Notes under the pieces: generated by a model
Databases searched by the model: none
Seen by the model: the letters and a program-made list of their open reading frames with translations, nothing else
Told to the model about the DNA's origin: nothing
Shown here: in pieces, positions 47,059-57,216 of the stretch
Position numbering within the stretch: the stretch's first letter is position 1
How the letters are laid out: each line of letters starts with the position of its first letter
Translations under genes and position numbers: made by a program
Assembly: GCF_004664715.2 (NCBI RefSeq)
Contig: NC_051069.1
Span: 10,736,501 to 10,800,500, forward strand
Length of the DNA: 64,000 nt
Direction: 5' to 3'
Source: Peromyscus leucopus
Taxonomy: Eukaryota; Chordata; Mammalia; Rodentia; Cricetidae

Positions 47059-47185
47059 AGCTGTGTTGGCGCACACCTTTAATCCCTGCACTTGGAAGCC
47101 AGAGGCTGACAGATCTCTGAGTTTGAGACCAGCCTGGTCTACAGGGCAAGTTTCAGGACAACCAGGCCTAGGCGGTGAAGGAAAC
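47059..47185 (+). repeat. B1 within MaLR internal region
   Basis: 'tgttggcgcacacctttaat', 'gagaccagcctggtctacag' and 'aagtttcaggacaaccaggc'. It lacks a clear A-tail, so it may be an old part of the subfamily and not a late insertion. Confidence 0.85.
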
Positions 47186-47580
47186 CATGGAAAACAGAAA
47201 GCTGGTGAAGATGTAATTGAACAAGGGGGCCATAATCCAGCCCTAGACAGCAGCAGAACTTGGCAGCTTCTGCCATGTGGTTTTGGCGTTAGGGTCAAGG
47301 AGAGAAGAAAGGCCTTATGGAACCTTCCTCCGCGACAAATGCAAGCTGGTAAGGCCAGGCAAGTGTCAGAGGTGTCCCTGAACGAAGGCCTAGAGAGACC
47401 ATTGAGTGAAGCTGTGAAGTTGAAGCCTGGATTGACTTGGAGACCCCAAGATGTTGGAGGTGCCAGAGCTGTGGGATACCTGCTGAGGAGAGCTGCTAAC
47501 AGGAAGTGGAGACAGCTCAAGAGAAAGAAGTGTGTTGCAGTCAACAAAGCTGAAAGGAGTTAGAGATCTGAAGAGCATTT

Positions 47581-47581
<1 letters not shown>

Positions 47582-47659
<78 letters not shown>

Positions 47660-47756
47660 CTTTCTCTCTCTCTCTCTCTCTCTTCCTTTCTCTCTCTCTT
47701 TCTCTCTCTCTCTTTCTCTCCCTCTCCTTCTCCCCCTCTCTGTCTTTCTTTCTTCC
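47582..47756. repeat. (TTTC)n/(TC)n microsatellite
   Basis: About 170 bp of pyrimidine-only TTTC, TCTC and related repeats. It is the expanded tail of the adjoining minus-strand B1. Confidence 0.97.
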
Positions 47757-47905
47757 CCCCCACCCGCCCCCCAGACAGGGTATCTCTGTGTAGTTTTGGT
47801 GTCTGTCCTGGATCTCGCTCAGTAGACCAGGCTGGCCTCGAACTCACAGAGATCCACCTGGCTCTGCCTCCCAAGTGCTGAGATTAAAGACGTCCACTGA
47901 CCAGC
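47757..47905 (-). repeat. B1 SINE with TSD
   Basis: 'cagacagggtatctctgtgt', 'gtagaccaggctggcctcga' and 'aagtgctgagattaaagacg'. The 14-bp 'ctgaagagcatttt' occurs at 47568-47581 and 47906-47919. This proves insertion of B1 plus its tail into the MaLR. Confidence 0.96.
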
Positions 47906-48230
47906 CTGAAGAGCATTTTTACATCAGACGTGGAGATGCAGAGTTTGGAGTTTGCCCAACTGGTTTTTGGTCTTGCTTTAGTCCAGTATTTCCCCACTAT
48001 GCTCCCTTTTCTACATTTTGGAGTGGTAATGTATATCCTATGCCATTATATGTTGGAAGTATGTGATCTGCTTTTTTATTTTTATTTTGGAGATTTCATG
48101 AATCTCAGAAGAGACTTTGAACTTTAGACTTTTAAGTAAGTTTGAGACTGTTATAGACTATGGGAACTTTTGAAGTTGGACTGAAAACATTTTTGCAGCT
48201 ATATAAACCTTTGGAGGCCAGGCAGTGGAA

Positions 48231-48558
48231 TGTGGTAGTTTGAAAGAAAATGGCCCCCATAGGGAGTGGCACTATTAGGAAGTATAGCCTTGTTGGAGTA
48301 GGTGTGGCCTTGTTGGAGGAAATCTGTCACTGTGGAGTCAGGCTTTGAGGTCACATATATGCTCAAGCCATGCCCAGTGTCCTAGTTCACTTCCTGTTGC
48401 CTTTGAATCAAGATATAGAATTCTTCAGCACCGTATTTGCTTGCATGCCCCCCTACTCCCAGCCGCCACGCTCTCCACCATGGTGATAATGGACTAAACG
48501 TCTGAAACTGTAAGACTCCACCTCAATGAAATGTTTTCCTTTATAAGAGTTGCCTTGG
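48231..48558 (+). mobile_element. MaLR element: 3' LTR, first part
   Basis: Starts 'tgtggtagtttgaaagaaaa', then 'ggcactattaggaagtatag', and runs to 'aagagttgccttgg', where later insertions interrupt it. It continues at 49462-49517. Confidence 0.85.
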
Positions 48559-48727
48559 ATGTTTGTCTTTCCTTATTGACTTTTCCATGTGTTAGAAATT
48601 GAACCCCAGGCCTTGTACATGGTATGTTGTGCTTTTCCATACAGTTTTATCCCCAGCCCTTAGTAATGTCTTTAGTATTAAGTAAAGCATAGTATTTCAA
48701 GGAAAAAAAGAAGAAGAGTTGTCTTGG
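48559..48727 (-). repeat. Insert with reversed ID/B4-like fragment
   Basis: 'gaaattgaaccccaggcctt' and 'cagttttatccccagccctt' are reversed ID/B4 landmarks (48591-48662). It is followed by A-rich sequence and a second copy of the 14-bp target motif ('aagagttgtcttgg', 48714-48727). Confidence 0.55.
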
Positions 48728-48758
48728 GGAAAAAAAAAAGAAAGGGAAAAAGAAAAAA

Positions 48759-48903
48759 GCCAGACGGTGGTGGCGCACACCTTAATCCCAGCACTCGGGA
48801 GGCAGAGGCAAGCAGATCTCTGTGAGTTCGAGGCCGGCCTGGGCTACAGAGTGAGTTCTAGGAAAGACGCAAAGCTACACAGAGAAACCCTGTCTCGAAA
48901 AAC

Positions 48904-48935
<32 letters not shown>
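48759..48935 (+). repeat. B1 SINE, young
   Basis: 'agacggtggtggcgcacacc', 'gtgagttcgaggccggcctg', 'gacgcaaagctacacagaga' and an A-tail of about 30. It is close to the cricetid B1 consensus. Confidence 0.96.
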
Positions 48936-48937
<2 letters not shown>

Positions 48938-49247
48938 AGGACTAGGGTCCCAGAAACCAGTAAAAGAGTCAGGGACAGCCCCTGTTCCCACTGTTAGGAG
49001 TCCAACAAGAGGAGCAAGATACACAACTGTTGCATATATTCCGAGGGCCTAAGTCAGTCAGTCCCTGCAGGCTCCCTGGTCATCTGTTCAGTCTCTGTGA
49101 GCCCCTATGAGCCCATGGGGAAGTGCTTAGTCTTATTGCAACTTGATACGCTGTTCAAATGGAGGAGTAGATTAGAGGGTGGGTAACAGTGGGGGACTGG
49201 GAGGAGAGGAAGGAGGGGAAACTGGCTGGGATTTAAAAAACAACAAC
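48936..49247. mobile_element. Twin-primed (inverted) L1 3' fragment
   Basis: From 48936 to about 49130 the sequence aligns in antisense with the L1 at 40 kb ('cacaactgttgcatatattc', 'gagggcctaagtcagtcagt', 'ctgcaggctcc'). From about 49131 the orientation flips to sense L1 3' UTR ('ttattgcaacttgatacgct', then 'gggaggagaggaaggagggg') and ends in an A-rich stretch. This is the structure left by twin priming. Confidence 0.6.
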
Positions 49248-49248
49248 A

Positions 49249-49461
49249 GGGCTGGAGAGATGGCTCAGAGGTTGGGAACACCGACTGCTCTTCCAGAGGA
49301 CCTGAGTTCAATTCCCAGCAACCACATGGTGGCTCACAACCATCTGTAATGAGATCTGGCACCCTCTCCTGTATACATAATAAATAAATAAAAATCTTAA
49401 AAAATATTTAAAAAAAATAAAAAACAACAACAACAAACAAACATAAATAAATGTACTTAAA
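49249..49461 (+). repeat. B2 SINE, young
   Basis: 'gggctggagagatggctcag', 'gttcaattcccagcaaccac' and 'taatgagatctggcaccctc', with a long A-rich tail 'ataaataaataaaaatctta...'. It lies in the A-tail of the L1 fragment. Confidence 0.96.
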
Positions 49462-49517
49462 AAGAGTTTCATTGGTCATGGTGTCTCCTCATAGCAATAG
49501 AAACCCTAACTAAGACA
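49462..49517 (+). mobile_element. MaLR element: 3' LTR, end
   Basis: Resumes 'aagagtttcattggtcatgg' and finishes 'aaccctaactaagaca', completing the interrupted LTR. Confidence 0.8.
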
Positions 49518-49529
49518 GTATTCAGTCCA

Positions 49530-49690
49530 CAATATTGATGGATGTATTTCCAATGTGAGAGCCTTTAGGAGGTCATTTATTCTTGATGTCAGAACCCTCT
49601 TGAAATGGATTTGGGACCTTATTTTAAAAAGCTAGATAGACGCTTTTCTCTTTTACCACATAAAGGCATTGTGTCCAAGGCTACTTAAAA
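49530..49690 (+). repeat. Ancient MLT1-like LTR fragment
   Basis: 'gcctttaggaggtcatttat' and 'ttgggaccttattttaaaaa' resemble MLT1 LTR segments. Confidence 0.4.
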
Positions 49691-50334
49691 TGGTTAGACT
49701 TCATTGCCAAGGGCTGTGTTGCAGAGAGAAATGGGGAGTTGGAGTATCTTATGGATAGATGTAAAGTCTCAGTTATGCAGGAATAAAAGGCTTTATGCTT
49801 CATTGTGCTTATACATAACGGATACTATGCTGTATACTTAGGGTAAAATACAGTGAGGACATTTTCATTCATGTTTACTATGAATAGTACCTGCTCTTTA
49901 AAAATGCAGAATATCATTGAATACTTTACTGAAGTTAAGCATATAAGATAAATATAGTCATAACTAATTTGGAAAAGTACACTACTTTTCACATCTCTAA
50001 GGCAGAAAAATACGATCCTTAGCTAGGACAAAAATCAACCAGTAAAAAGAGAGAGGCAACATGTGATGGAATTATCAGATATGGACGTTAAGGCAGCTAT
50101 TATAAATGTATTCCTTATGTTCAAGAGAATAGAGGAAAACATGAACATGCCAAGGAAAATGGGCGTTATTTACAAAAACAGACCCAAATAGAACTTCTGT
50201 AGAAGAACAGTATCTGAAATGGAATCAGTAACATACTACATATTTCAGGGAAAAAAAGGAAGAGTTAAAAAACTGAAGATATGGCATTGCATATATCTAG
50301 ATGGACTACTAAGGTATGGCTGCCCAGGCTTGGT

Positions 50335-50450
50335 GTCTGGAATCCATGTGGTAGAAGGAAAAAACCAAAATTGTCTTCTGGCCTCTACATGTGTGTCATG
50401 GCACATATGCGCCATCACATACACTCTAAATAAATTAAAATGTAATTTAA
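50335..50450 (+). repeat. B3A-type SINE 3' part
   Basis: 'ccatgtggtagaaggaaaaa', 'gtcttctggcctctacatgt' and 'gcacatatgcgccatcacat' then 'ctaaataaattaaaatgtaa'. The 163- and 108-codon frames crossing here are spurious. Confidence 0.7.
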
Positions 50451-50698
50451 AATTTTTAAATGAAACACCAAGAGAAATATTCAAAAAAAGAAAAGAACAC
50501 ATTACTGAACTACAAGATGTTGTCAGACAAATTAAGAAAGTATAGCAAGTTATAGATGGGGATAGGGAAACAAAAAAGTAGTTCAAATAATGGCAAAATA
50601 TTACCATGTTTGATGGAAGAATTTTTCTAGTTAATAACACCACTTTTTGAGTTGTCCGTACAAAAGCATAAAAATAAATTTTTTGAAAAGGAATTGGG

Positions 50699-50872
50699 CA
50701 CCAGGTGGTAGTGGCGCACACCTTTAATCCCAGCAACCAGGACGCAGAGCCAGGTGGATCTCTGTGAGTTCAAGGCCAGCCTGGGCTACAGAGTGAGTTC
50801 CAGGAAAGGCGCCAAAGCTACACAGAGAAACCCTGTCTCAAAAAACCAAAAAAAAAAAAAAAAAAGAAAAGA

Positions 50873-50910
<38 letters not shown>

Positions 50911-50968
50911 AAGAGAAGAGAGAAAGAGAAGAGAAGAGAAGAGAAGAGAAGAAAAGAAAGAAAAAAAA
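50699..50968 (+). repeat. B1 SINE with expanded GA/GAA tail and TSD
   Basis: 'ggtggtagtggcgcacacct', 'aaggcgccaaagctacacag' and an A-tail grown into (GA)n and (GAGAA)n (about 50866-50968). Perfect 14-bp duplications 'gaaaaggaattggg' lie at 50685-50698 and 50969-50982. Confidence 0.96.
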
Positions 50969-51271
50969 GAAAAGGAATTGGGTAGAAAATGGGTATCTTA
51001 TCTTCACATTTGGTATGTACTGTTAGACTTCTTTTAAAACTTTCTTTGTAGAGATAAAAATTTTGTCTCCAAGAAAGAAGTACAGCCTCTGTTGTGAATG
51101 TTTATCACAGGTCATATAACCCATTACTCTTGGACTATATGAAAGCTTTATCTGCATTGCAGTTGGTATAATAGAAAAGGGAAGATTTGTGTATCATGTT
51201 AATTTTTGATTTCTTAATATCTGCTAGTCTTTGATGTCTAAAATTTACCAAATGTGAGTAATAGTTTACTT

Positions 51272-51350
51272 TTCAATGCTGGAAATCAGACCCAGGGCCT
51301 CAAGACATTCCTAGGCAAGAACTGTACCACTTAGCTACATCCCAAGCCTG
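51272..51350 (-). repeat. ID/B4-like SINE
   Basis: 'gctggaaatcagacccaggg', 'ttcctaggcaagaactgtac' and 'cacttagctacatcccaagc' are the reversed ID head. Confidence 0.75.
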
Positions 51351-51398
51351 AGTAATAATTAAACTTCTGTCTTGAAGTTTATATTTGAAGGAACTTTT

Positions 51399-51420
51399 AT
51401 ATATATGTATATATATATAT

Positions 51421-51453
<33 letters not shown>
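51399..51453. repeat. (TA)n microsatellite
   Basis: Interrupted TA repeat with a central 'atacatacat'. It generates poly-Ile/Tyr frames on both strands. Confidence 0.95.
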
Positions 51454-52299
51454 TCTTTAAGCATGAAGCAGGGTATAGGCTGTGTGATAGAACTTATGGT
51501 AGGGAGAAAAGACATCCAAGTCTATGTGAGATATTTGTGATGCCGATACAAACCCAAGGAAGTGGTTAAGGATGTGGTTGGGGGAAAACAAAGATAAATG
51601 TTTGTTTTTGTCTAATATTTAGGTTCAGCTTTCAACTCTAAATAATCATGCTGATTATTGTGTAAACTGCTTGCATAAGTATCTGTGAAATATGGTTTTA
51701 ACTTTTGGATTATGTGTTATGTATAGAAAATATATTTCTGTAAATTAAATAATTCTTACATAAAATTGACATCTACTACAGCTATATTACTTAGCTAAAC
51801 AGAATTTCTGTGCAGTAGTTTGCTTTCATTTCAAATTTTAAAGCTGACAAAATACATCCTTCACTCTGTGTGTGGTGAAGCCTTAAATAGGAGGTGGAGA
51901 AAATCCTACAGTGCTGCAGTAATCCAATCCAATCACCTTCCTGTTTGTTTGGAAAATTGTTCATCTGGGAGAGCTTAGCTTAAATCTTACTTAATTCACA
52001 TTTATGGCTGGTAAAATTTATGTTCCTGACCAATATATCATTCTGTGCAAAGGCAGATTGTATTTTTTTTTTCTCTTGATTGCTGTTCTTACCAACTTTT
52101 ATGAGATAATAAAAATTACAGAAGCTTAAAGAAAAGTACTCTTTTCAGGGGAATATGTACTCTGATTTTTCACGTTGCTTATTTGAGAAAATGTCCATAG
52201 ATGTGTATTAAATATTTTATTAAATGAACTGGTAGATAGGTGAAGATCATTCATTTTGCTGGCCTTAAAAGGCATAACTTGCTAAGCATTTCCCACTCT

Positions 52300-52440
52300 C
52301 TGCCTACTATGAGTGTCTGCTGGGTGGTAGGCACTAAATGGAGGTGTTTATTTTATATTGTAACTATTTCATGAAATAGATATTATATCTGATTTATAGA
52401 TGAGAAAAATTTTTAGAAAGTTTATTTAATTTATATAACA
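52300..52440 (-). repeat. MIR-like relic
   Basis: 'gggtggtaggcactaaatgg', 'gatttatagatgagaaaaat' and 'agaaagtttatttaattta' resemble the reverse strand of MIR. Confidence 0.5.
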
Positions 52441-52452
52441 TCATCTATCTTG

Positions 52453-52473
52453 GGGCTGAAAAAATGGCTCAGT
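52453..52473 (+). repeat. B2 SINE, 5' part (interrupted)
   Basis: 'ggggctgaaaaaatggctca' is the B2 head. The rest continues after the LTR from 52850. Confidence 0.85.
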
Positions 52474-52843
52474 TGTAGGTGGACTTTTCTTTCCCACCCA
52501 CAAGTTCCCAAATAACCAACATGGAGACTTAATATTAATTATTAATATTAATATTAATTAATTAATGCTTGGTCGATAGCTCAGGCTTATTACTAACTAG
52601 CAGTTACAACTTAAATTAATCCATATTTCTTATCTATGTTATACCACGTGGCTCATGGCTTGTTACCTCATTTTGTACAGGTCCTGTTTCTTCTGTGTTT
52701 GGCTGGTGACTTCTCTGACTTTTCCCTTCTGCATCCCAGCATCCTTAGTTTGGTTGTCCCGCCTATACTTCCTGCCTGGCTACTGGCCAGTCACCTTTTA
52801 TTAAACCAATTTGTGTGACAAACAAAAGGATTGTTCCACAACA
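52474..52843 (-). mobile_element. Solo LTR, class II ERV type
   Basis: A 370-bp TG...CA unit ('tgtaggtggacttttctttc' to 'attgttccacaaca') inserted in a B2. Flanking hexamers 'ctcagt' (52468-52473) and 'cgcagt' (52844-52849) differ at one position, fitting the 6-bp duplication of class II (ERVK/IAP-like) integration. 'gcctatacttcctgcctggc' and 'ccacgtggctcatggcttgt' are typical of a cricetid LTR family. Strand is inferred and uncertain. No internal coding region remains. Confidence 0.75.
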
Positions 52844-52849
52844 CGCAGT

Positions 52850-53045
52850 GGTTAAGAGCACTGGCTGCTCTTGCAGAGGACCTGGGTTTGTTTCCCACCA
52901 CCCACATGGTGGCTCACAGCTACCTGTAACTCCATTTCTAGAGGATCCACACTCCTCTGGCCTCCGCAGGCAACAAGCACATGGGTGGTGCACAGTATGT
53001 GTATACACCAGATGTAGTGATGCATGCCCATCTCAAAAACAAATA
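52850..53045 (+). repeat. B2/B3 SINE, 3' part
   Basis: 'ggttaagagcactggctgct', 'cagaggacctgggtttgttt', 'ctacctgtaactccatttct' and 'catctcaaaaacaaata'. Confidence 0.88.
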
Positions 53046-53143
53046 GGTAGCATGTGTGCATTTATACAAGACTAATTTTATCTGTTGCTTAAAAAGTCAG
53101 AGTTTTTAAAGTGTTGGGTTTTTGGGGGGTGTTTTTGTTTTTT

Positions 53144-53220
53144 GAGGTACTGGGATTTGAACTCAAGGCCTCATGCATACTAGGCAAGTGCTCTACCATT
53201 GAGCTATATCCTCAGTCCTC
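53144..53220 (-). repeat. ID SINE
   Basis: 'actgggatttgaactcaagg', 'actaggcaagtgctctacca' and 'ttgagctatatcctcagtcc' are the reversed ID core, well kept. Confidence 0.85.
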
Positions 53221-53261
53221 TTTTACTTATTATTTTGAGACAGAAATCCTACTAAATTGAC

Positions 53262-53440
53262 TCTCAACTGAGTATAATTTGTGTATAATAAAATGCACCA
53301 CCTTTAAAGTATACAGTTTGAATTTTGTCATTTTCCACCATAAGAGTTAAAATATAGAATTTTTTATTGCCCCAGAAAGTTCTTTGTGTTCTTTTGTGCC
53401 AACCTCCTTGATAGATACCTCTTCTAGGCACTGCAGAAAT
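53262..53440 (-). repeat. Ancient L1M 3' fragment
   Basis: 'gtataataaaatgcaccacc', 'tttaaagtatacagtttgaa' and 'attgccccagaaagttcttt' match the antisense L1M region. Confidence 0.65.
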
Positions 53441-53530
53441 GAATTTATGGGTGGTGGGTGGCCTTTTGTGTGTGTTTAGCTAGCAGTACAGCGATGTGTA
53501 GTATGGCAAACATTGGATTAAAAATTTAAA

Positions 53531-53668
53531 ATGGCTGGGCCACACCTTTAATCCTAGCATTCAGGAAGAAGAGGCAGATCTCTGTGAGTTTGAGGCCAGC
53601 CTGGTCTATAGAACAGCCAGGGCTACACAGAGAAACTGTGTCTCAAAAAATAAAAAACAAAAAAAAGT
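53531..53668 (+). repeat. B1 SINE, internally deleted
   Basis: 'ggctgggccacacctttaat' and 'gaggccagcctggtctatag' join directly to 'aacagccagggctacacaga', missing part of the usual 'gagtgagttccagg' link. Confidence 0.92.
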
Positions 53669-54164
53669 TTTAAAGTTGGAGTTTGGTCTATAATTGGCTT
53701 TAGTCTCCACCTATATCATTTATTAGACTTCTGTCTATACCATTTATTAAGTTAGAACAAATTATAATTTTGAATAAATTAGTAACCTATTTGAAAGAAA
53801 AATAGAACTCTGCAGTTAATCCAATTCAGTACTCTTCCTTTGTTTAGAAACATTTCCATATTTCCATAGGTACATACGTGATCTCATTTAAACCTAGACA
53901 TTTTTGGGGTGCCAGTGAGCTAGTACAAAAAGTGATTGACAGTAGTAGCAAAGCCTGGGTGAGTCAACACTTGACTCCATGTGTGTTCTTATCTAGAAAA
54001 TGGAGCCGCCCACTGGAGTTCAGAGAAGAAAATGTGATAACTGATAAGGACTTGAAACTGCTGGTCTCTTCCTCTTCACTTTTGTAAGAAGCTCCCTTGT
54101 CTCCTGCTCACTATTCTGTTCAATATTTATTATTTAAAACTTTTTTTTTTTTTAAGTTGCAAAA

Positions 54165-54510
54165 GATTAGGCCAGGTCAGAAGGCTGGTACCACAGTTCC
54201 AAGGGGAACATTGTTGGGAGGTGGGAGACCTTTAAGAAATGAGACCTTATAAGAGGTCCTGAGATCCTTGGGGCATGCCCTCCAAAGGGCCTATGGAACC
54301 TGAGTCTCTTCTCTGTCTCTCTTTATGTTGTACTGTGAGCACTCTACCAGACATATGGTCCTGTGATGATGTGCCATGCTCACCTACGTCCCTAACAAAA
54401 GAGGCTGCCTTCTATTGGACCAGAATCTCAAGGACAATGAACTGAATAAACCTTTACTTTAAGTAGCTTGTCTCAGGTGTTTAGTTGTAGTAACCCAAAG
54501 CTGACAATGT
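54165..54510 (+). repeat. MaLR/MLT-type LTR
   Basis: 'attgttgggaggtgggagac', 'gccctccaaagggcctatgg', 'aatgaactgaataaaccttt' and 'cccaaagctgacaa' give LTR order with a polyadenylation signal in the second half. Confidence 0.6.
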
Positions 54511-54785
54511 TGCTCAATGTCTTTCTTTATCATAAATATTAGAAAAGTAGTAAGTATAGGAATAATCTAACAATAGGTTGTTTTTACATGATTTCCATTA
54601 TATTCTGTCTACTTTTTCTGTATGATGCTTTCTAAAGTACTTCAGAAATGCTTCCCATTATGTCTATATCAAAAAGTTTCAGAGTAATTAACTTTAAAAG
54701 ATCATTTGAGGCTCTGCTTTCCACATACAGATTCTTCTACATAACTAAGGACTCCATGTCTTTAATAAAATGTAAAAAATTGCTA

Positions 54786-54930
54786 ACCTGGCAAGGTGGT
54801 GTACACCTTTAATCCCAGTACTCAGGAGGTGCAGGTAGGCAGACTTCTGATGGTTGAGGTCAGCTTTATCTACAAATCGAGTTCCAGGACAGCCAGGACT
54901 ACACCAAGAAACCCTGTCTGGGGGTGGGAG
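54786..54930 (+). repeat. B1 SINE
   Basis: 'ggcaaggtggtgtacacctt', 'agttccaggacagccaggac' and 'aagaaaccctgtctgggggt'. Confidence 0.92.
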
Positions 54931-54939
54931 GGTTGTGTT

Positions 54940-56285
54940 TAAAAATTGCTGTAAGCCAGCTTCCTGGTGAGCCTTCCTTGTGTCATTTCTGGCACCAAAC
55001 TTGAGAAAAGATGTTCCTTGAGACTTCCTGTCATCAGTTCCTTGTAGAACTTCCTGAGAAAGCTCTCACTCATACTGTGAAGTCCCCCTGTTCGGGAAAC
55101 AAGCAGTGAAAACACATCATTAGGCTCTTTTTCTTGGCTTTCCTAATGAGTGGAGAAATCTTACACAGCTGCAAAGGCCTGCAACTCCTTTCTAAACTGA
55201 TTTATTTCCATAGCTTCTGTTTAGTTTAACACATTGCTTAGAGCAAGCAGAGAGCCTTTTACTTAAGTGCTATACATTACTTCAAGAAGTATTTAGCTTC
55301 CACTGCAGTGTGGATACAGAGCAGCCCTTCAGTCCTAGTTCCTTATGCTGCCACTGGAGAATGTTAAGCTGAAGACCCGAGAGACTCTTGAGGAACAGAT
55401 CTGCTTTTCAGAAGCTGGTGCATGATGCTGCTCATTGTCTCTGTACAAGCCATGAGCAAGTTATTCTGCTCCTACCTGGTGACAGAAATATATAATGATT
55501 TGGAAACCAATGTGATACTGCAGCCTGGTGGAAAGAACTTAACCCTTTGAAGTCAGATAAATGTTAGACTAAATTCTACTGTGTATATATAGCACATAGT
55601 ATATGAGGAGTGTATATGGGGCCGGGGGTAACATTCCCTCTCTTCAAAAATTTAAAAAAATAAAAAAAATCCTTTCTGATTTGTTGAGGATTTTTAACCC
55701 AAACATTCCATGATAGACAGGGGTAACAGAATTGCTAATGTATGTGGAGTCATGCTGGTGGTACTCTGCACCAGTGTGGGGTGATAGAGATGAGGTTGCT
55801 GTGCAACAACAGCCAAGTAAAGTAGATTGAAGGAGTGTGTAGTTATTTACACTGTGCCTAGAACAGGCCTTCCGGGTTTCTGGATTAGATATATTTCAGC
55901 TTACTACTTTTGACCGTCAGTGACAATTGTAGCAAAATATACAAGTAAAATTTTCCCTGCACCTTCAGTCTAGAGAATGCCAACAAATTTGTAAGAATCT
56001 CAGGCTTAGCACTTATAGTCTAACTAAAATGTTCTTTGAAGTAATGTGCAGTCCCTAAGGAATAAGACTTATCTGCTTTCTTCTAATCAGTGTGACAATC
56101 TAAGCATATGCTATGTAAAATTAAAATTATTAATTGATTCATATCTCACTGTGAGATGTGGAGAAAGAGCTATATGAAGAGAAAGTGGTTAATTTGTGCA
56201 TTGGAAAGACTTTCTGGTGAGAGGGTGTGGTAGTCCACTGGCTTGCTCCCTATATCCATGTTCTGCTTCTCAAACATTGAACCCT
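54940..56285. other. Intronic sequence without recognised features
   Basis: About 1.3 kb lacking repeat landmarks. No supported exon was found. Confidence 0.45.
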
Positions 56286-56289
56286 GATT

Positions 56290-56650
56290 TTTTTTTTTTA
56301 ACTTAGCACATTGCTGTCTGGAACAATAGGTATTTCTCAGCCTTCCTTTCAACTTAAGATGGCCATGTTCCTGAGGTTTAGCTAATGAGATGTCAGAAGT
56401 ATTCTGTGAAACTGAAGGGGGGAGTCTCATTAAAGGGACCTGACTCCATACAGAGACGCACTCTTGCCCTTGGGCCTTTCTGCTGCTTCCTGGGCTGTAA
56501 TGCAGACATAAAGCTGAGGCTTCCCTAGCTTTCTTGGGTCATAGGTTGATAGAAAAAGATTAAAAGTGGCTATGTCCTTGATGAGCATGTAGCTAAGTTC
56601 AAAGCTTCAGACTGCCTACTTTTGGGTTTCTTTAATGTGAGTAAAAAGTA
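56290..56650. repeat. Possible ancient LTR/DNA repeat
   Basis: 'cttaagatggccatgttcct' and 'agctaatgagatgtcagaag' followed by 'cttgggcctttctgctgctt' recall an old mammalian repeat of this order. Low certainty. Confidence 0.3.
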
Positions 56651-57216
56651 ACAATGGCTGGAACATATGGTATCTATTTCTAACAGCATAACCCAGTCCT
56701 CACAGGCATAAGTGTCTGATTCCCTCTAACTCCACTTCTAAGAACCTTGACCTGAAACCAGCACTAGAAGCCCACAGCTGTACTATACGCCTGAAATACT
56801 GAAATGTCAAGAAGTTTCAACTGAACACTAGATGTTCACACTGAAAGGAACCAGAACTTGAAAACAGTGGCTGTTTCAGGTCTTAGGCAGGAAGTATATA
56901 CATGATGAACCTAGGATGTCTTGTCATGGAAAATAACAGAGGAGCTATCAAAAGCTATTGAGGTTATATGAAAGAAAGGACTGAGGAAAATTTGAAGAGA
57001 TTGGCACACAGATTAATTTTAGTATTATAGAGATAGTTCCACATTGTATACAACCTGGATAAATTTCACACCTCTGTCATGAAATATTCCTGTTGAACAA
57101 AGCAAACTCTACTTTTATCAAGCCTTTAGATCTAGCTGCTGATTTATAGGAAATACTGGAGATGAGATTCTGCAACCATTCCAAAACCAAAAAGCAATAC
57201 AAGGCAAAACATAGAC

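Larger units (their letters stand above)
46440..48230 (+). mobile_element. MaLR element: internal region
   Basis: Begins 'gaaatttggtaccagggact', the usual start of MaLR internal sequence just inside the 5' LTR. 'gcagtggaatgctttaagca' and 'aggaaatctcaaaacagcct' follow. No gag, protease or polymerase frame is present, so it is non-autonomous. A B1 (about 47059-47185) sits inside, and a second B1 with a long pyrimidine tract was inserted at 47582. The 166-codon frame at 47063-47563 crosses the first B1 and is not a gene. Confidence 0.75.

Noticed and set aside
47063..47563. 166-codon + frame and 180-codon minus frame
   Set aside because: Both run across a B1 and the non-coding internal region of a MaLR retrotransposon.
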